From: Lentzea jiangxiensis
GTDB lineage: Bacteria > Actinomycetota > Actinomycetes > Mycobacteriales > Pseudonocardiaceae
Length of the DNA stretch: 64,000 nucleotides
Assembly: GCF_900104175.1 (NCBI RefSeq)
Contig: NZ_FNIX01000014.1
Coordinates: forward strand, 124,001 to 188,000
Direction of reading: 5' to 3'
The position numbers and the translations under genes were made by a program. Under the pieces are notes generated by a model, which did not search any database, was not told where the DNA came from, and saw nothing but the letters and a program-made list of their open reading frames with translations. This document shows, piece by piece, positions 52,779 to 62,293 of this stretch. Each line of letters begins with the position of its first letter. The stretch's first letter is position 1.

Positions 52779-53501
52779 TCAGCGCACCGCCGAGTCCTCC
52801 TCGAACCCGATGTCCGTCAACATCTGGTCGAGCATGCTGTCGAACATCGGCTCCGGGTTGCTCACCGCGAACGGGAACCGCCCGAACACCTCCAACGCCA
52901 CGTGCCCGTAGAGCCGCACCCACGACTGCACGACGTGGTAGATCTTGCCCAGGTTCAGGACCTCGTCGGCCAGCGTCACGCCGTGCTCGGCCACCGCGTC
53001 CCGCAGCACCTGCTGGAACCTCACCAGGTCCTCGTGCAGCACGGCGGGCACCTCCTCCTCCGCGTGGTCCGCCGTCTGGTTGGACGCGATCAGCGGTCCG
53101 GCGAGCTGCAGGAACACCGAGCCGAACTGGTCGGCGCCCAGCGGGTCGCGCGGGGAGGCGAACACCAGCGCGAACTCCTGCGGGTGGACCAGCGCCCAGC
53201 GGCGGAAGGCGTGGCAGACGGCTCTCACCTTGCACCCGACCTGCCCGGACGTCTCCGCTGCCAGGTCCGTGTGGAGGGCCGTGGCCATGTCGGCGCAGAT
53301 GTCGTCGCAGAGCTGACGCAGCAGTGCGTCGTGCGAGTCGTAGTAGCGGTAGAGCGCGGGTGCGGTGATGCCGAGTTTGCGGGCGATCGCACGCAGGGTA
53401 ACCGCGTCGCGACCACTTTCCACCAATAGGGCACGGGCCGCCTGCCGAATCTCACGCTCGGTCTCGGCGCGAAGTCGTTCTCGGCGAGTGGCCTCGGTCA
53501 T
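52779..53501 (-). CDS. TetR-family transcriptional regulator
   Basis: A 240-residue repressor. The N-terminal HTH (about 15-60) contains VTLRAIARKLGITAPALYRYY. The ligand-binding domain has the WHG/TetR_C_13-like HPQEFALVF. It is divergent from the MmpL transporter gene, with a candidate operator in the 112-base gap. It probably represses mmpL and itself. Confidence 0.93.
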   Translation of the reverse strand: MTEATRRERLRAETEREIRQAARALLVESGRDAVTLRAIARKLGITAPALYRYYDSHDALLRQLCDDICADMATALHTDLAAETSGQVGCKVRAVCHAFRRWALVHPQEFALVFASPRDPLGADQFGSVFLQLAGPLIASNQTADHAEEEVPAVLHEDLVRFQQVLRDAVAEHGVTLADEVLNLGKIYHVVQSWVRLYGHVALEVFGRFPFAVSNPEPMFDSMLDQMLTDIGFEEDSAVR

Positions 53502-53552
53502 ATGTCACTCCATCGGGTTGTAGACCCCGTCCACGGACCCGTACGGTTTTTG

Positions 53553-53567
53553 GTGAACGGTGTTTAC
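53553..53567. promoter_or_regulatory. Candidate TetR operator upstream of mmpL
   Basis: GTGAACGGTGTTTAC is a near-palindrome with 6-base arms (one mismatch) and a 3-base centre. It lies in the divergent tetR-mmpL gap. Binding is inferred. Confidence 0.5.
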
Positions 53568-53613
53568 AAGAGTTCTCGAATTGGCAGAACGGTAACCCAG
53601 GAGGCCGTCGTCG

Positions 53614-55737
53614 ATGTTCGCGAAGTGGGGCGCTACCGCATATCGCCGCCGATGGGTGGTGTTGATCGCGACCGTGCTGCTCGCGGTCGTCGGCGGTGTG
53701 TGGGGCATCGGCGTGTTCGACAAGCTCAGCCAGGGTGGGTACGAGGCTCCTTCCAGTGAAGCGGCGCGGGCCGACAAGGTAGCCGAGGAGGCGTTCGGTC
53801 GGCAGAACGGTGATGTGATCGTCATTTATCGTGGCGATTTCGCGAACCCGCTCGAGCTCAAGAAGATCGCCGACCACATCAGCGGTTTCCCGAAGGACGA
53901 CGTCCTCAAGACCGTCGGGCCGGTGCCGTCGGACGACAAGCGCCAGGCGCTGGTCGCCATCACGCTGAGCAGCGGTGACTCGAACGAGCAGATCAAGCAG
54001 TTCGAGGACGTCGAGAAGCAGCTCCCGATCGACGGTTTCACCCAGCAGGTCGGTGGGCTCGTGCCCACCCAGAAGGCCATCAACGACATGTCGCAGGAGG
54101 ACCTGACGCGCGCGGAGATGTTCTCGCTGCCGCTGGTCCTGCTCCTGCTCGTGGTCATCTTCGGCGGTCTGGTCGCGGCCAGCCTGCCGGTCGTCGTCGG
54201 CGGTCTCGCGATCATGGGCGCGCTCGGCGTGCTGCACGGCATCGCGCTGTTCGCCGAGGTCAACTCGTTCGCGGTCAACGTCGCGTCGCTGCTCGGCCTG
54301 GGCATGGCGATCGACTACGGCCTGTTCATGGTCGGCCGGTTCCGCGAAGAGCTCGCCCAGGGCCGCACGACCGAACAGGCGGTGGGCCGCACGGTCGCGT
54401 CCGCCGGCCGCACCGTCGTGTTCAGCGCGACGCTGCTGGTCATCGCACTGGCCGGGCTGCTGCTCTTCCCGCACGGCTTCCTGAAGTCCCTCGCGTACGG
54501 CGGCGTGGCCTCGGTCGCGATCGCGGCGCTGGTCTCGATCACGCTGCTGCCCGCACTGCTGGGTGTCCTCGGCAAGCGGGTCGACAAGCTCGCCATGCCG
54601 TGGCGGAAGAAGGAGCCGAGCGAACGCGGCTGGCGCAAGCTCAGCGGCGCGGTCATGAAGCGTCCCGTGCTGATCGCCCTGCCGATCATCGGTGTGCTCG
54701 TCGCGCTCGGCTCGCCGTTCCTGAACGTGCAGTTCGGCCAGGTCACCGAGAAGGTCCTGCCCGAGGGCAACGCCGTGCGCGTGGCCACCGAGAACATCAA
54801 CCAGAACTTCTCGGCGCTGTCCGCCACCGGCTTCAAGATCGTCGTCAAGGGTGGCGACCAGGCCGCGGTGCAGGGCTTCCTCGGCGAGGTGGCCGACGTC
54901 CCCGGCATCGGCGACGTCCAGCCGACCGGTTCGGACAAGGGCGTCACGGCCGCGTCCGCCGGGCTGGAGGGCGACGCGCTGAGCGAGCAGTCCAAGCAGG
55001 CGCTGAAGGACGTCCGGGCACTGGAACCGCCCGCCGGCGCCGAGGTGCTGGTCGGCGGCAACACCGCCACGGTCAGCGACTCGCTCGACGCCATCGCGGA
55101 CGGCCTGCCGCTGATGATCGCGCTGCTGGTCGGCGCGACGCTGATCCTGATGTTCCTGGCGTTCGGCTCGGTCGTGCTGCCGGTCAAGGCCGTGGTCATG
55201 AGCGCGCTGTCGCTGTCGGCGACCTTCGGCGTGCTGGTGTGGGTGTTCCAGGACGGCCACGGCGCAGACCTGCTCGGCGTCACGCCGGGGCCGCTCGAGT
55301 CCGGCATCGTCGTGCTGATGGCGGCCATCGTGTTCGGTCTGTCGACGGACTACGAGGTCTTCCTGCTCTCCCGGATGGTCGAGGCCCGCAGCCAGGGCGC
55401 GACCACCGAGGAGGCGGTGACCACCGGCCTCGCCAAGACCGGCCGCGTGATCACGTCGGCCGCGCTGCTGCTGATCGTGGTGACCGGTGCGTTCGCGTTC
55501 TCGCAGGTCGCGATGATGCGGTTCGTCGGCGTCGGCATGATCCTCGCGCTGGCGCTCGACGCCACCGTCGTCCGGATGCTGCTCGTGCCGGCCGTGCTCA
55601 AGCTGCTCGGCAACGCCGCGTGGTGGTCACCCGGCCCGCTCAAGCGGATCCAGGAACGCCTCGCGCTTCACGACGAGCCGGTGGACCGCGACGACGACCT
55701 CGACGGCGAGGTGCGCAGGCCCGTCACCGTCGGCTGA
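53614..55737 (+). CDS. MMPL/RND-family transporter
   Basis: A 707-residue RND-type permease with about 12 helices in two halves. It has the proton-relay type motifs IDYGLFMVGRFREEL and STDYEVFLLSRM, and two extracytoplasmic loops (about 35-170 and 375-500). MmpL proteins export lipids or drugs. TetR control and the absence of lipid biosynthesis genes suggest a drug/lipid efflux pump of unknown substrate. The ATG is preceded by CAGGAGG. The last 70 bases are antisense to the converging beta-propeller gene. Confidence 0.93.
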   Translation: MFAKWGATAYRRRWVVLIATVLLAVVGGVWGIGVFDKLSQGGYEAPSSEAARADKVAEEAFGRQNGDVIVIYRGDFANPLELKKIADHISGFPKDDVLKTVGPVPSDDKRQALVAITLSSGDSNEQIKQFEDVEKQLPIDGFTQQVGGLVPTQKAINDMSQEDLTRAEMFSLPLVLLLLVVIFGGLVAASLPVVVGGLAIMGALGVLHGIALFAEVNSFAVNVASLLGLGMAIDYGLFMVGRFREELAQGRTTEQAVGRTVASAGRTVVFSATLLVIALAGLLLFPHGFLKSLAYGGVASVAIAALVSITLLPALLGVLGKRVDKLAMPWRKKEPSERGWRKLSGAVMKRPVLIALPIIGVLVALGSPFLNVQFGQVTEKVLPEGNAVRVATENINQNFSALSATGFKIVVKGGDQAAVQGFLGEVADVPGIGDVQPTGSDKGVTAASAGLEGDALSEQSKQALKDVRALEPPAGAEVLVGGNTATVSDSLDAIADGLPLMIALLVGATLILMFLAFGSVVLPVKAVVMSALSLSATFGVLVWVFQDGHGADLLGVTPGPLESGIVVLMAAIVFGLSTDYEVFLLSRMVEARSQGATTEEAVTTGLAKTGRVITSAALLLIVVTGAFAFSQVAMMRFVGVGMILALALDATVVRMLLVPAVLKLLGNAAWWSPGPLKRIQERLALHDEPVDRDDDLDGEVRRPVTVG

Positions 55738-56747
55738 GCGGGCGGGAAGGCGATCAGGGCCGCGTCGAACCGGCGCGGCCTCGCCACCAGCTCCCGCGGC
55801 TTCATCAGGTAGGTCGCCAAGACCGCGTTCGTGCTGTCCAGGACCGTCGCCGTCGTCCCGGTCGCGAGGAAGACCCGCGAGTCACCCGGTGCGATGGCGA
55901 CGCTCGGCGAGTCGATGGGCAGACGTTCCCGCACGGTCATGCTCGCCGCGTCGACCACCAGGACCGAGCGCTCCTTCGGCAGCGTGAGGTACACCGTGGC
56001 GCCGTCCGGCGTGACGGCGATGCTGCCCGCTCCCCTGCCGACGGCCGCCGAGCCGATGACCCGGTTCGTGGTCGTATCGATCACCGACAGCGTGCCGGGC
56101 GTGGAGCCGCCGAGGCGCAGGCTGCTCACGTAGAGGCGCCTGCCGTCCCGGGAGAGCGCGAGGTGCTGCGGCAGCCCGCCGACCTGCACCACGGCCGTCT
56201 GGGACGCCGTCGCCGTGTCGACCACGCCGACCGTGCCGTCCTGCGAGTTCGCCACGTAGAGGACCTTGTTGTCCGGGTGGGCGGCGAGGCCCTGCGGCTG
56301 CCCGCCCGCCTTGATCACGGCGAGCAGCCGGAAGTCAGCCGGGTCCACCACCGCGACACCGCCGCTGCCCGAGACGTACAGCCGCCCGCCGTCCGGGCGC
56401 ATCACCGCGTGCGAGAGCGGGACCTGGGCGAAGATCCGGTCGAGGACCAGTCCGGTGACCGGGTCGACCGCGGTGATCGCCCCGGTCCAGCCGCTGATCA
56501 CGTAGAGGCGCCGTCCGTCGGGCGACACGGCGAGACCTGTCGCGCGGCCTCCGGTGTCGGCCTGCGCCAGAACGGCACCGCTGCTGGTGTCGACGACCTG
56601 CACGAGACCGGTCCTGCCCACCACGTAGGCAAGTGGTGCCACCGATGCGGAGGAAGTGGTCGTGTACTCGTTCCCTTGGTGAACACCCATCGCCGCGAGG
56701 GCCGCTGAGAGCGCTAGAACCGCGGCCACGAGGCGTGGCTTTGCCAT
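55668..56747 (-). CDS. Secreted YVTN-type beta-propeller protein
   Basis: A 359-residue protein with a signal peptide or N-terminal anchor (MAKPRLVAAVLALSAALAAMG). About seven propeller repeats of the form LAVSPDGRRLYVISGWTG follow. Propellers of this type are usually surface or secreted binding proteins; the ligand is unknown. The C-terminal residues after about 330 (RPTVTGLRTSPSRSS) are low complexity and are the part that overlaps mmpL by 70 bases. Confidence 0.85.
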   Translation of the reverse strand: MAKPRLVAAVLALSAALAAMGVHQGNEYTTTSSASVAPLAYVVGRTGLVQVVDTSSGAVLAQADTGGRATGLAVSPDGRRLYVISGWTGAITAVDPVTGLVLDRIFAQVPLSHAVMRPDGGRLYVSGSGGVAVVDPADFRLLAVIKAGGQPQGLAAHPDNKVLYVANSQDGTVGVVDTATASQTAVVQVGGLPQHLALSRDGRRLYVSSLRLGGSTPGTLSVIDTTTNRVIGSAAVGRGAGSIAVTPDGATVYLTLPKERSVLVVDAASMTVRERLPIDSPSVAIAPGDSRVFLATGTTATVLDSTNAVLATYLMKPRELVARPRRFDAALIAFPPAQPTVTGLRTSPSRSSSRSTGSS

Positions 56748-56868
56748 ACGGCCGATGGGAACACTTCCGGGTGCTTTCGATCCACTTCGGTCACTCGGTC
56801 GAGGGGGATCTACGCCTGGACGTAGTACGACCGCGGCCCGCGACGGCGGAGCGGGCCACGATCGTCAC

Positions 56869-58887
56869 TCAGCAAGAGTGCGGACCCACTGGTTTGGATT
56901 CATATGATCCGGGATTGTTCGCCGAAGCCACCAGTTTGGCGTAACGGGCGCCGGCGGTGAGCAGGACCAGACCGGCGCCGAGGAACGCCAGCACGCGGGC
57001 GATCCCGTCGAGCGCGGAGAGGTCGAACAGCACCAGCTTCACGACCGCGGCGGCGACGAGGATGAGGCCGGAGATCCGCAGCGCCTTGTTGTTGATGCCC
57101 TTGACCAGCAGGAACAACGCGGCGATCGTCCACGACACCGTGACCACCGAGTGCCCGAACAGGAAGCCCGTCTCGTCCGGCGACACGAGCAGCGCCGCGC
57201 AGAGCACCGCACCCGCCGCGCCGTAGAGCAGCACCAGCCCGGCGAGGATCCACGGGAACGGGTGGCGCGCCGGCTCGCGCAGCACCTGCATCTTCAGCGC
57301 GGCCCACGGCACGGCGGCGGCGAACACGCCGAGCACCAGCGCGGTGAGCAGGCCGGCCGCGTAGTCGCCCTGCTCGACGGTGTTGAAGAAGCGGGGCTCC
57401 TCGACCAGCCACGTGAGCGGCACGGCCTGCACGATCGTCATGAGGAACCCGACGAAGCCGAACGCGATCGACCCGACCAGCGCGAACTTCCTGCCGAGCC
57501 GCGCCGCGAGGAACGCCAGCAGCACCGCCTCGGCCAGCACGATCGCCGTGCGGACGTTGCCGTCGAGCGCGATCACCGTGGTCTGGAACAACGCGAGCAT
57601 GCCCGTCGCACCGGCCGCCGTCGTGAACGCGCGCGGCAGGTCCGGGACCATCCAGATCGCCAGCAGCACCGCGGCGACGGCGCCGGCCAGGACCGAGTCG
57701 ACCGGCGCCGTCAGCAGGGTCGCCGCGAACATGGCGGCCAGTGGTGAACCGGCGACGAGCGCGATCGCGACCACGTCGTCCGGGCGCTTGCGGATCGTGA
57801 GGAGCGCGACCAGGACGCCGACGACGGTCGTGGCCGCCGCGGCGCCGACCACGGTCCACTCGTAGGAGCGCGGGATGGCGTTCGCGGTGGCGAGCAGCGA
57901 GGCGATGATCGGGGGGAAGCCGCCGGCGATCGCGAGACCCGGCCAGTTGCGCTGGATCTGCACGGGCGTGCTGGCCAGCTTCAGCACCAGCAGGAAGGCG
58001 ACCAGCAGCACCGAGAAGCCTTCGGTCATCACCGGCGAGCACACCGCGCACGCTGTGACGACGGTGACCGCAAGCGCTTGCGAGTTCCAGCGCAGCGCGA
58101 GCACGACACCCGCCGCGGCGACACCCAGGCCGACGAGCAGACCCACGCCGTCCGGCAGGTAGTCGTAGAGGCTCGTAGCGGCGATCACGTCCAGGTAGAG
58201 ACCCGCGAAACCGGTGAAGGCGAGCGCCATCGCGCCGGTGCGGTTGGCGGGGTTGCGGTTCAGCCACACGCCGATGCCGACGAGCGCGCCGCTGAGCACG
58301 GCTCCGCCGACGACGCGCGGCATCGGGCCGAGCCAGCCGCGCTGGATCGCGAGGACCAGCAGCAGGACGAAGCCGAGCACGGTGATCGCGCCACCGACCC
58401 AGGCCAGCAGCTTCGCGCCGGCGCCGTCCTTGCCGAGCTTCTCGAACAGCGTCTCGCGGGGCGGCGTGGGCCACGGCTGCTGCGGCTGGTGCGGCCACTG
58501 CGCCTGGCCGGGCTGCGGGAACCGGGCGCCGGGAGGCACCTGCGGGCCGGGAGGCGGCGGCAGCTGAGGTCCGGGAGGCGGCGGCAGCTGCGCCGACGCG
58601 GCCTGCGACCAGGGGCTCGGCTGCTGCGGAACCCCGGCGGGCCTCGGCGCGCCGCCCGGCTGCGGCGGCACCCCGGCGGACCGGGCCGGAACCGCGGCCG
58701 GCGCCGTCGTGGACGGAGGTTGCGGCACGTCGCCCGGCCGTGCCGCAACAGGTGCCTCGACCACCGCGGTCGCGGTCGAGGAGGAGAGCTCGCGCATCTC
58801 CGAGCTGATCGTCGTCAGCCGCTGCCCGATGGCCGCGAGCTCCAGTGCGAGGCGCTGCTCGTACCCGAGGCGATCCTGTCCGTCCAT
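56869..58887 (-). CDS. DUF2339-like polytopic membrane protein
   Basis: A 672-residue protein. It has a short coiled-coil-like N-terminus (MDGQDRLGYEQRLALELAAI), a Pro/Gln/Gly-rich stretch (about 45-145), then GKDGAGAKLLAWVGGAITVLG and at least 18 hydrophobic helices. This layout fits DUF2339 proteins. The function is unknown. The ATG at 58887 was chosen because earlier in-frame sequence overlaps the lacI promoter. It is divergent from the ribose operon. Confidence 0.8.
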   Translation of the reverse strand: MDGQDRLGYEQRLALELAAIGQRLTTISSEMRELSSSTATAVVEAPVAARPGDVPQPPSTTAPAAVPARSAGVPPQPGGAPRPAGVPQQPSPWSQAASAQLPPPPGPQLPPPPGPQVPPGARFPQPGQAQWPHQPQQPWPTPPRETLFEKLGKDGAGAKLLAWVGGAITVLGFVLLLVLAIQRGWLGPMPRVVGGAVLSGALVGIGVWLNRNPANRTGAMALAFTGFAGLYLDVIAATSLYDYLPDGVGLLVGLGVAAAGVVLALRWNSQALAVTVVTACAVCSPVMTEGFSVLLVAFLLVLKLASTPVQIQRNWPGLAIAGGFPPIIASLLATANAIPRSYEWTVVGAAAATTVVGVLVALLTIRKRPDDVVAIALVAGSPLAAMFAATLLTAPVDSVLAGAVAAVLLAIWMVPDLPRAFTTAAGATGMLALFQTTVIALDGNVRTAIVLAEAVLLAFLAARLGRKFALVGSIAFGFVGFLMTIVQAVPLTWLVEEPRFFNTVEQGDYAAGLLTALVLGVFAAAVPWAALKMQVLREPARHPFPWILAGLVLLYGAAGAVLCAALLVSPDETGFLFGHSVVTVSWTIAALFLLVKGINNKALRISGLILVAAAVVKLVLFDLSALDGIARVLAFLGAGLVLLTAGARYAKLVASANNPGSYESKPVGPHSC

Positions 58888-58942
58888 GTGATCAGGGTGA
58901 GGCAGAGCACGCCCGGTTACATCCGTACACCTACTCATCCGC

Positions 58943-58972
58943 TTGACTCGATAGGTGTGTAATCGATTAACT
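58943..58972 (+). promoter_or_regulatory. Ribose operon promoter with LacI-type operator
   Basis: TTGACT (58943-58948) is 18 bases before TTAACT (58967-58972). The operator-like sequence TGTAATCGATTAAC (58958-58971) has a perfect TAATCGATTA core with central CG, typical of LacI-family sites, and overlaps the -10. The lacI GTG follows eight bases after, so transcripts may be leaderless. Autorepression is inferred. Confidence 0.65.
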
Positions 58973-58980
58973 ACTGCTCC

Positions 58981-59955
58981 GTGACGACCATGAAGGACGT
59001 TGCGCAGCACGCCGGCGTCTCCACGGCCACCGTGTCGCGCGTGCTCAACGGCCACGCCGCCCCGACTCCCGAGACCCGTGAGCGCGTGCTCGCCGCCATC
59101 GAGGAGCTCGGCTACCGGCCGAACGCCCTGGCGCGGTCCCTCCGGACCACCAGCACCCAGACCCTCGGCCTGGTCATCAGCGACCTGCTGAACCCGTTCT
59201 TCGCCGAGATCGCCCGCGCGGTCGAGGACGAAGCCCGGTCGCACGGCTACTGCGTCGTGATCGGGAACGCCGACGAGAGCGCCGAGCAGGAGGCCACCTA
59301 CGTGCGCACCCTGCTCGACCGCCGGGTGGACGGCCTCCTGCTCTGCCCCGCGACCGACGATCCGGGTCTGGTCCGCGAAGTGAGCGCGGGCGGTGTACCG
59401 CTCGTCCTGCTCGACCGGACGGTCAGGGGCGCCACGTGCCCCGTCGTCCGCGCTGACGGCAGCGAGGCGTTGACCGCGCTCGCCCGGCGGCTCGTCGGCG
59501 CCGGCCACTCCCGCATCGGGGTGATCGCGGGGCCGCCGAACACCTCCACCGGAAGAGAACGCACGGACGTGCTCACGGGCTCGCTGGGCGGCCTCGCGCA
59601 GGTCGTGCACGGCGACTTCCGGCAGGAGAGCGGCAGCCAGGCCGCCGCGAAGCTCATCGACGACGGCGTCACGGCGCTGATCGCGATGGACAACCTCATG
59701 GGGCTCGGCGCGCTCGGCGAGGTGCGGGCCCGCGGCCTGCGAATCCCGCACGACATCGCGTTCGCGGTGTTCGACGACCAGCCGTGGTTCCCGCTGCTCG
59801 ACCCGCCGATCACGGTCGTCGCGCAGCCGACCGTCGAGATGGGCCGCGCCGCCGCGCGCAGCCTGCTCGCCCTGGTCGAGGGCAGGCAGCCCGACGACGT
59901 CCGCCTGACCGCGAAGCTCGTGCTGCGCGGCTCGCTCGGGGAGGCCGAGCTGTGA
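58981..59955 (+). CDS. LacI-family repressor of the ribose-type operon
   Basis: A 324-residue regulator with HTH MKDVAQHAGVSTATVSRVLNGH (two parts: KDVAQHAGVS and TATVSRVLNG). The hinge is NALARSLRTTSTQTLG, and the periplasmic-binding-like domain includes LVISDLLNPFFAEIARAV. The first gene of the operon, it overlaps rbsA by four bases. Ribose or another pentose is the likely inducer, by context. A start at ATG 58990 is also possible. Confidence 0.93.
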   Translation: MTTMKDVAQHAGVSTATVSRVLNGHAAPTPETRERVLAAIEELGYRPNALARSLRTTSTQTLGLVISDLLNPFFAEIARAVEDEARSHGYCVVIGNADESAEQEATYVRTLLDRRVDGLLLCPATDDPGLVREVSAGGVPLVLLDRTVRGATCPVVRADGSEALTALARRLVGAGHSRIGVIAGPPNTSTGRERTDVLTGSLGGLAQVVHGDFRQESGSQAAAKLIDDGVTALIAMDNLMGLGALGEVRARGLRIPHDIAFAVFDDQPWFPLLDPPITVVAQPTVEMGRAAARSLLALVEGRQPDDVRLTAKLVLRGSLGEAEL

Positions 59956-61361
59956 AGACCCTCATCACCGCCCGCGGCATCACCAAGCACTTCGGTGCCA
60001 CCAAGGCGCTCGACGGCGTCGACCTCGACATCTTCGCGGGCGAGGTCCACGTCCTGCTCGGCGAGAACGGCGCGGGCAAGTCCACGCTGGTCAAGGTTCT
60101 CGCGGGCATCCACGACCAGGACTCCGGCACGATCGAGGGCCGCACCAGCCTGGCCGTCATCCACCAGGAACTGGCCCTGGTGCCCGAGCTCAGCGTCGCC
60201 GAGAACCTGTTCCTCAACCGGCTTCCGCGCAGGTTCGGCTTCGTCGACCGCGCCGGGATGCGCCGGCGTGCGCCGGAGCTGCTCGACCGCGTCGGCCTGC
60301 ACGTCGACCCGAATGCCAAGGTCAAGGACCTGGGCATCGCCCAGCAGCAGATGATCGAGATCGCCCGCGCGCTCGACAAGAACGCCGGTGTGCTGATCCT
60401 CGACGAGCCGACCGCGGTCCTCACCGACACCGAGACCGACCGGTTGCTCGAGATCATGGCCCAGCTGCGCCACAACGGCGTCGGCCTCGTCTTCATCACC
60501 CACCACCTGGACGAGATCCAACGCATCGCCGACCGCATCACGGTCCTGCGCGACGGCAGGTCCGTCGGCGTCCTCGGCCCGCGCGCCACCACCCGGCACA
60601 TGATCGAGCTGATGGTCGGCCGCCCGATCGACGAGCAGTACCCGCGCGCCCGGCAACGCCCCGGCCAGCCGCTGCTCAGCATTTCCGGCCTGACCAAGCG
60701 CGGCGTGTTCCAGGACGTCGACATCGAGGTCCACGCCGGTGAGGTCGTCGGCATCGCCGGACTGGTCGGCGCCGGACGCACGGAGGTCGCGCGGGCGGCG
60801 TTCGGCGTGGACGGCTACGACCGCGGCACGGTCGCGGTCGACGGGAAACCGTTGCCGCGCCACGACGTCCAGGCCGCGATCAAGGCAGGTCTCGGCCTCG
60901 TCCCCGAGGACCGCAAGCGCCAGGGCCTGGTCCTCACCGCGACCGTCGGCCAGAACCTCGAGCTCGTGACGCTGGCCAACCGCGACTCGAAGCGCCTGCA
61001 CGACATCGCGGGCAAGCTCCGGATCAAGGGCCGCGTGGAGCAGCCGGTGAAGGAGCTCTCCGGCGGCAACCAGCAGAAGGTCGTCATCGGCAAGTGGCTG
61101 CTGGCCGACCCGAAGGTGCTGATCCTCGACGAGCCCACGCGCGGCGTCGACGTCGGCGCGAAGGTCGAGATCTACGAACTGATCAACCGCATGACCGCGC
61201 AGGGCCGGGCCGTGCTGCTCGTGTCCAGCGACCTGCCCGAGGTGATCGGGATGAGCGACCGCGTCGTCGTGATGGCACACGGCCGGGTGGCCGGTGAGCT
61301 GCCCCGAGGCGCGACCCAGGACCAGGTGATGGCACTCGCCGTGCAGGAGATCCCAGCGTGA
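59952..61361 (+). CDS. rbsA: RbsA-like sugar ABC transporter ATPase with two ABC domains
   Basis: A 469-residue ATPase. ABC domain 1 has Walker A GENGAGKST, a signature LGIAQQQMIEIARAL and Walker B VLILDEPTAVL. Domain 2 has a degenerate Walker A GLVGAGRTE, LSGGNQQKV and LILDEPTRGVDVG. It is about 30 residues shorter than E. coli RbsA (501). Part of the difference is a short loop (DSGTIEGRTSLAVIHQEL) between Walker A and the Q-loop of domain 1. The stop overlaps the rbsC start. Confidence 0.93.
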   Translation: MKTLITARGITKHFGATKALDGVDLDIFAGEVHVLLGENGAGKSTLVKVLAGIHDQDSGTIEGRTSLAVIHQELALVPELSVAENLFLNRLPRRFGFVDRAGMRRRAPELLDRVGLHVDPNAKVKDLGIAQQQMIEIARALDKNAGVLILDEPTAVLTDTETDRLLEIMAQLRHNGVGLVFITHHLDEIQRIADRITVLRDGRSVGVLGPRATTRHMIELMVGRPIDEQYPRARQRPGQPLLSISGLTKRGVFQDVDIEVHAGEVVGIAGLVGAGRTEVARAAFGVDGYDRGTVAVDGKPLPRHDVQAAIKAGLGLVPEDRKRQGLVLTATVGQNLELVTLANRDSKRLHDIAGKLRIKGRVEQPVKELSGGNQQKVVIGKWLLADPKVLILDEPTRGVDVGAKVEIYELINRMTAQGRAVLLVSSDLPEVIGMSDRVVVMAHGRVAGELPRGATQDQVMALAVQEIPA

Positions 61362-62263
61362 GCACGATCAGCATCCGCAAGTACGCCAGCGAGAACGGCG
61401 CCCTGGCAGGACTCGTCGTCCTCGCCCTGGTCATCGCCTTCATGCAGCCGGCGTTCCTCAACGCGCAGAACCTGCTCAACGTCGGTGTGCAGGCCGCGGT
61501 CATCGCGATCATGGCGTTCGGCATGACGTTCGTGGTCGTCGCGGGAGGCATCGACCTGTCGGTGGGCAGCATCGCCGCGCTGGCCGCGCTGGTCGGCGCC
61601 CTCACCGCGGGACCCGTCGGCCTGGTCGTCGGCGCGCTCTGCGGTCTCGTCAACGGCGCGCTGATCAGCTACGGCAAGCTGCCGCCGTTCATCGCGACGC
61701 TCGCCATGCTCAGCGTCGCCCGCGGTCTCACGCTGGTGTTCTCCGAGGGCCAGCCGCACGAGACCGACGAGGTGGTCACGTTCCTCGGCTCGAACCTCGC
61801 GCCGATGCTGCCGTTGCCGCTGCTGCTGATGCTGGCGTTCTTCGGCATCACCGGCCTGGTCCTGACGCGCACGAACCTCGGCCGCCGCATGTACGCGATC
61901 GGCGGCAACGAGGAGGCCGCGAAGCTCAGCGGCATCGACGTGCGCCGCACCAAGCTCTGGATCTACGCCCTTTCCGGCCTGTTCGCCGCCGCCGCGGGTC
62001 TCGTGCTCGCGGGGCGGCTCGGGTCCGCCGGACCGCAGGCGGCGGTCGGCTACGAGCTCGACGCCATCGCCGCGGTCGTCATCGGTGGTGCGTCGCTGTC
62101 CGGTGGCGTCGGCCGCGCCACCGGGACGTTGGTCGGCGCACTCGTGCTCGCCGTCCTGCGCAACGGTCTCAACCTGCTGCAGGTGCCGCCGTTCTGGCAG
62201 CAGGTCGTCATCGGCGCGGTGATCGCTCTCGCCGCGTTGCTCGACTCACTTCGCCGTCGCTGA
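61358..62263 (+). CDS. rbsC: RbsC-like sugar ABC transporter permease
   Basis: A permease of 301 residues with about 9-10 helices. It has the branched-type signatures AGGIDLSVGSIAALAALVGA and GRRMYAIGGNEEAAKLSGIDV. It starts (GTG) inside the rbsA stop and precedes rbsB by 30 bases. Confidence 0.94.
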   Translation: MSTISIRKYASENGALAGLVVLALVIAFMQPAFLNAQNLLNVGVQAAVIAIMAFGMTFVVVAGGIDLSVGSIAALAALVGALTAGPVGLVVGALCGLVNGALISYGKLPPFIATLAMLSVARGLTLVFSEGQPHETDEVVTFLGSNLAPMLPLPLLLMLAFFGITGLVLTRTNLGRRMYAIGGNEEAAKLSGIDVRRTKLWIYALSGLFAAAAGLVLAGRLGSAGPQAAVGYELDAIAAVVIGGASLSGGVGRATGTLVGALVLAVLRNGLNLLQVPPFWQQVVIGAVIALAALLDSLRRR

Positions 62264-62293
62264 GAAATCCCGCAACAGGTAAGGAAGACACCA

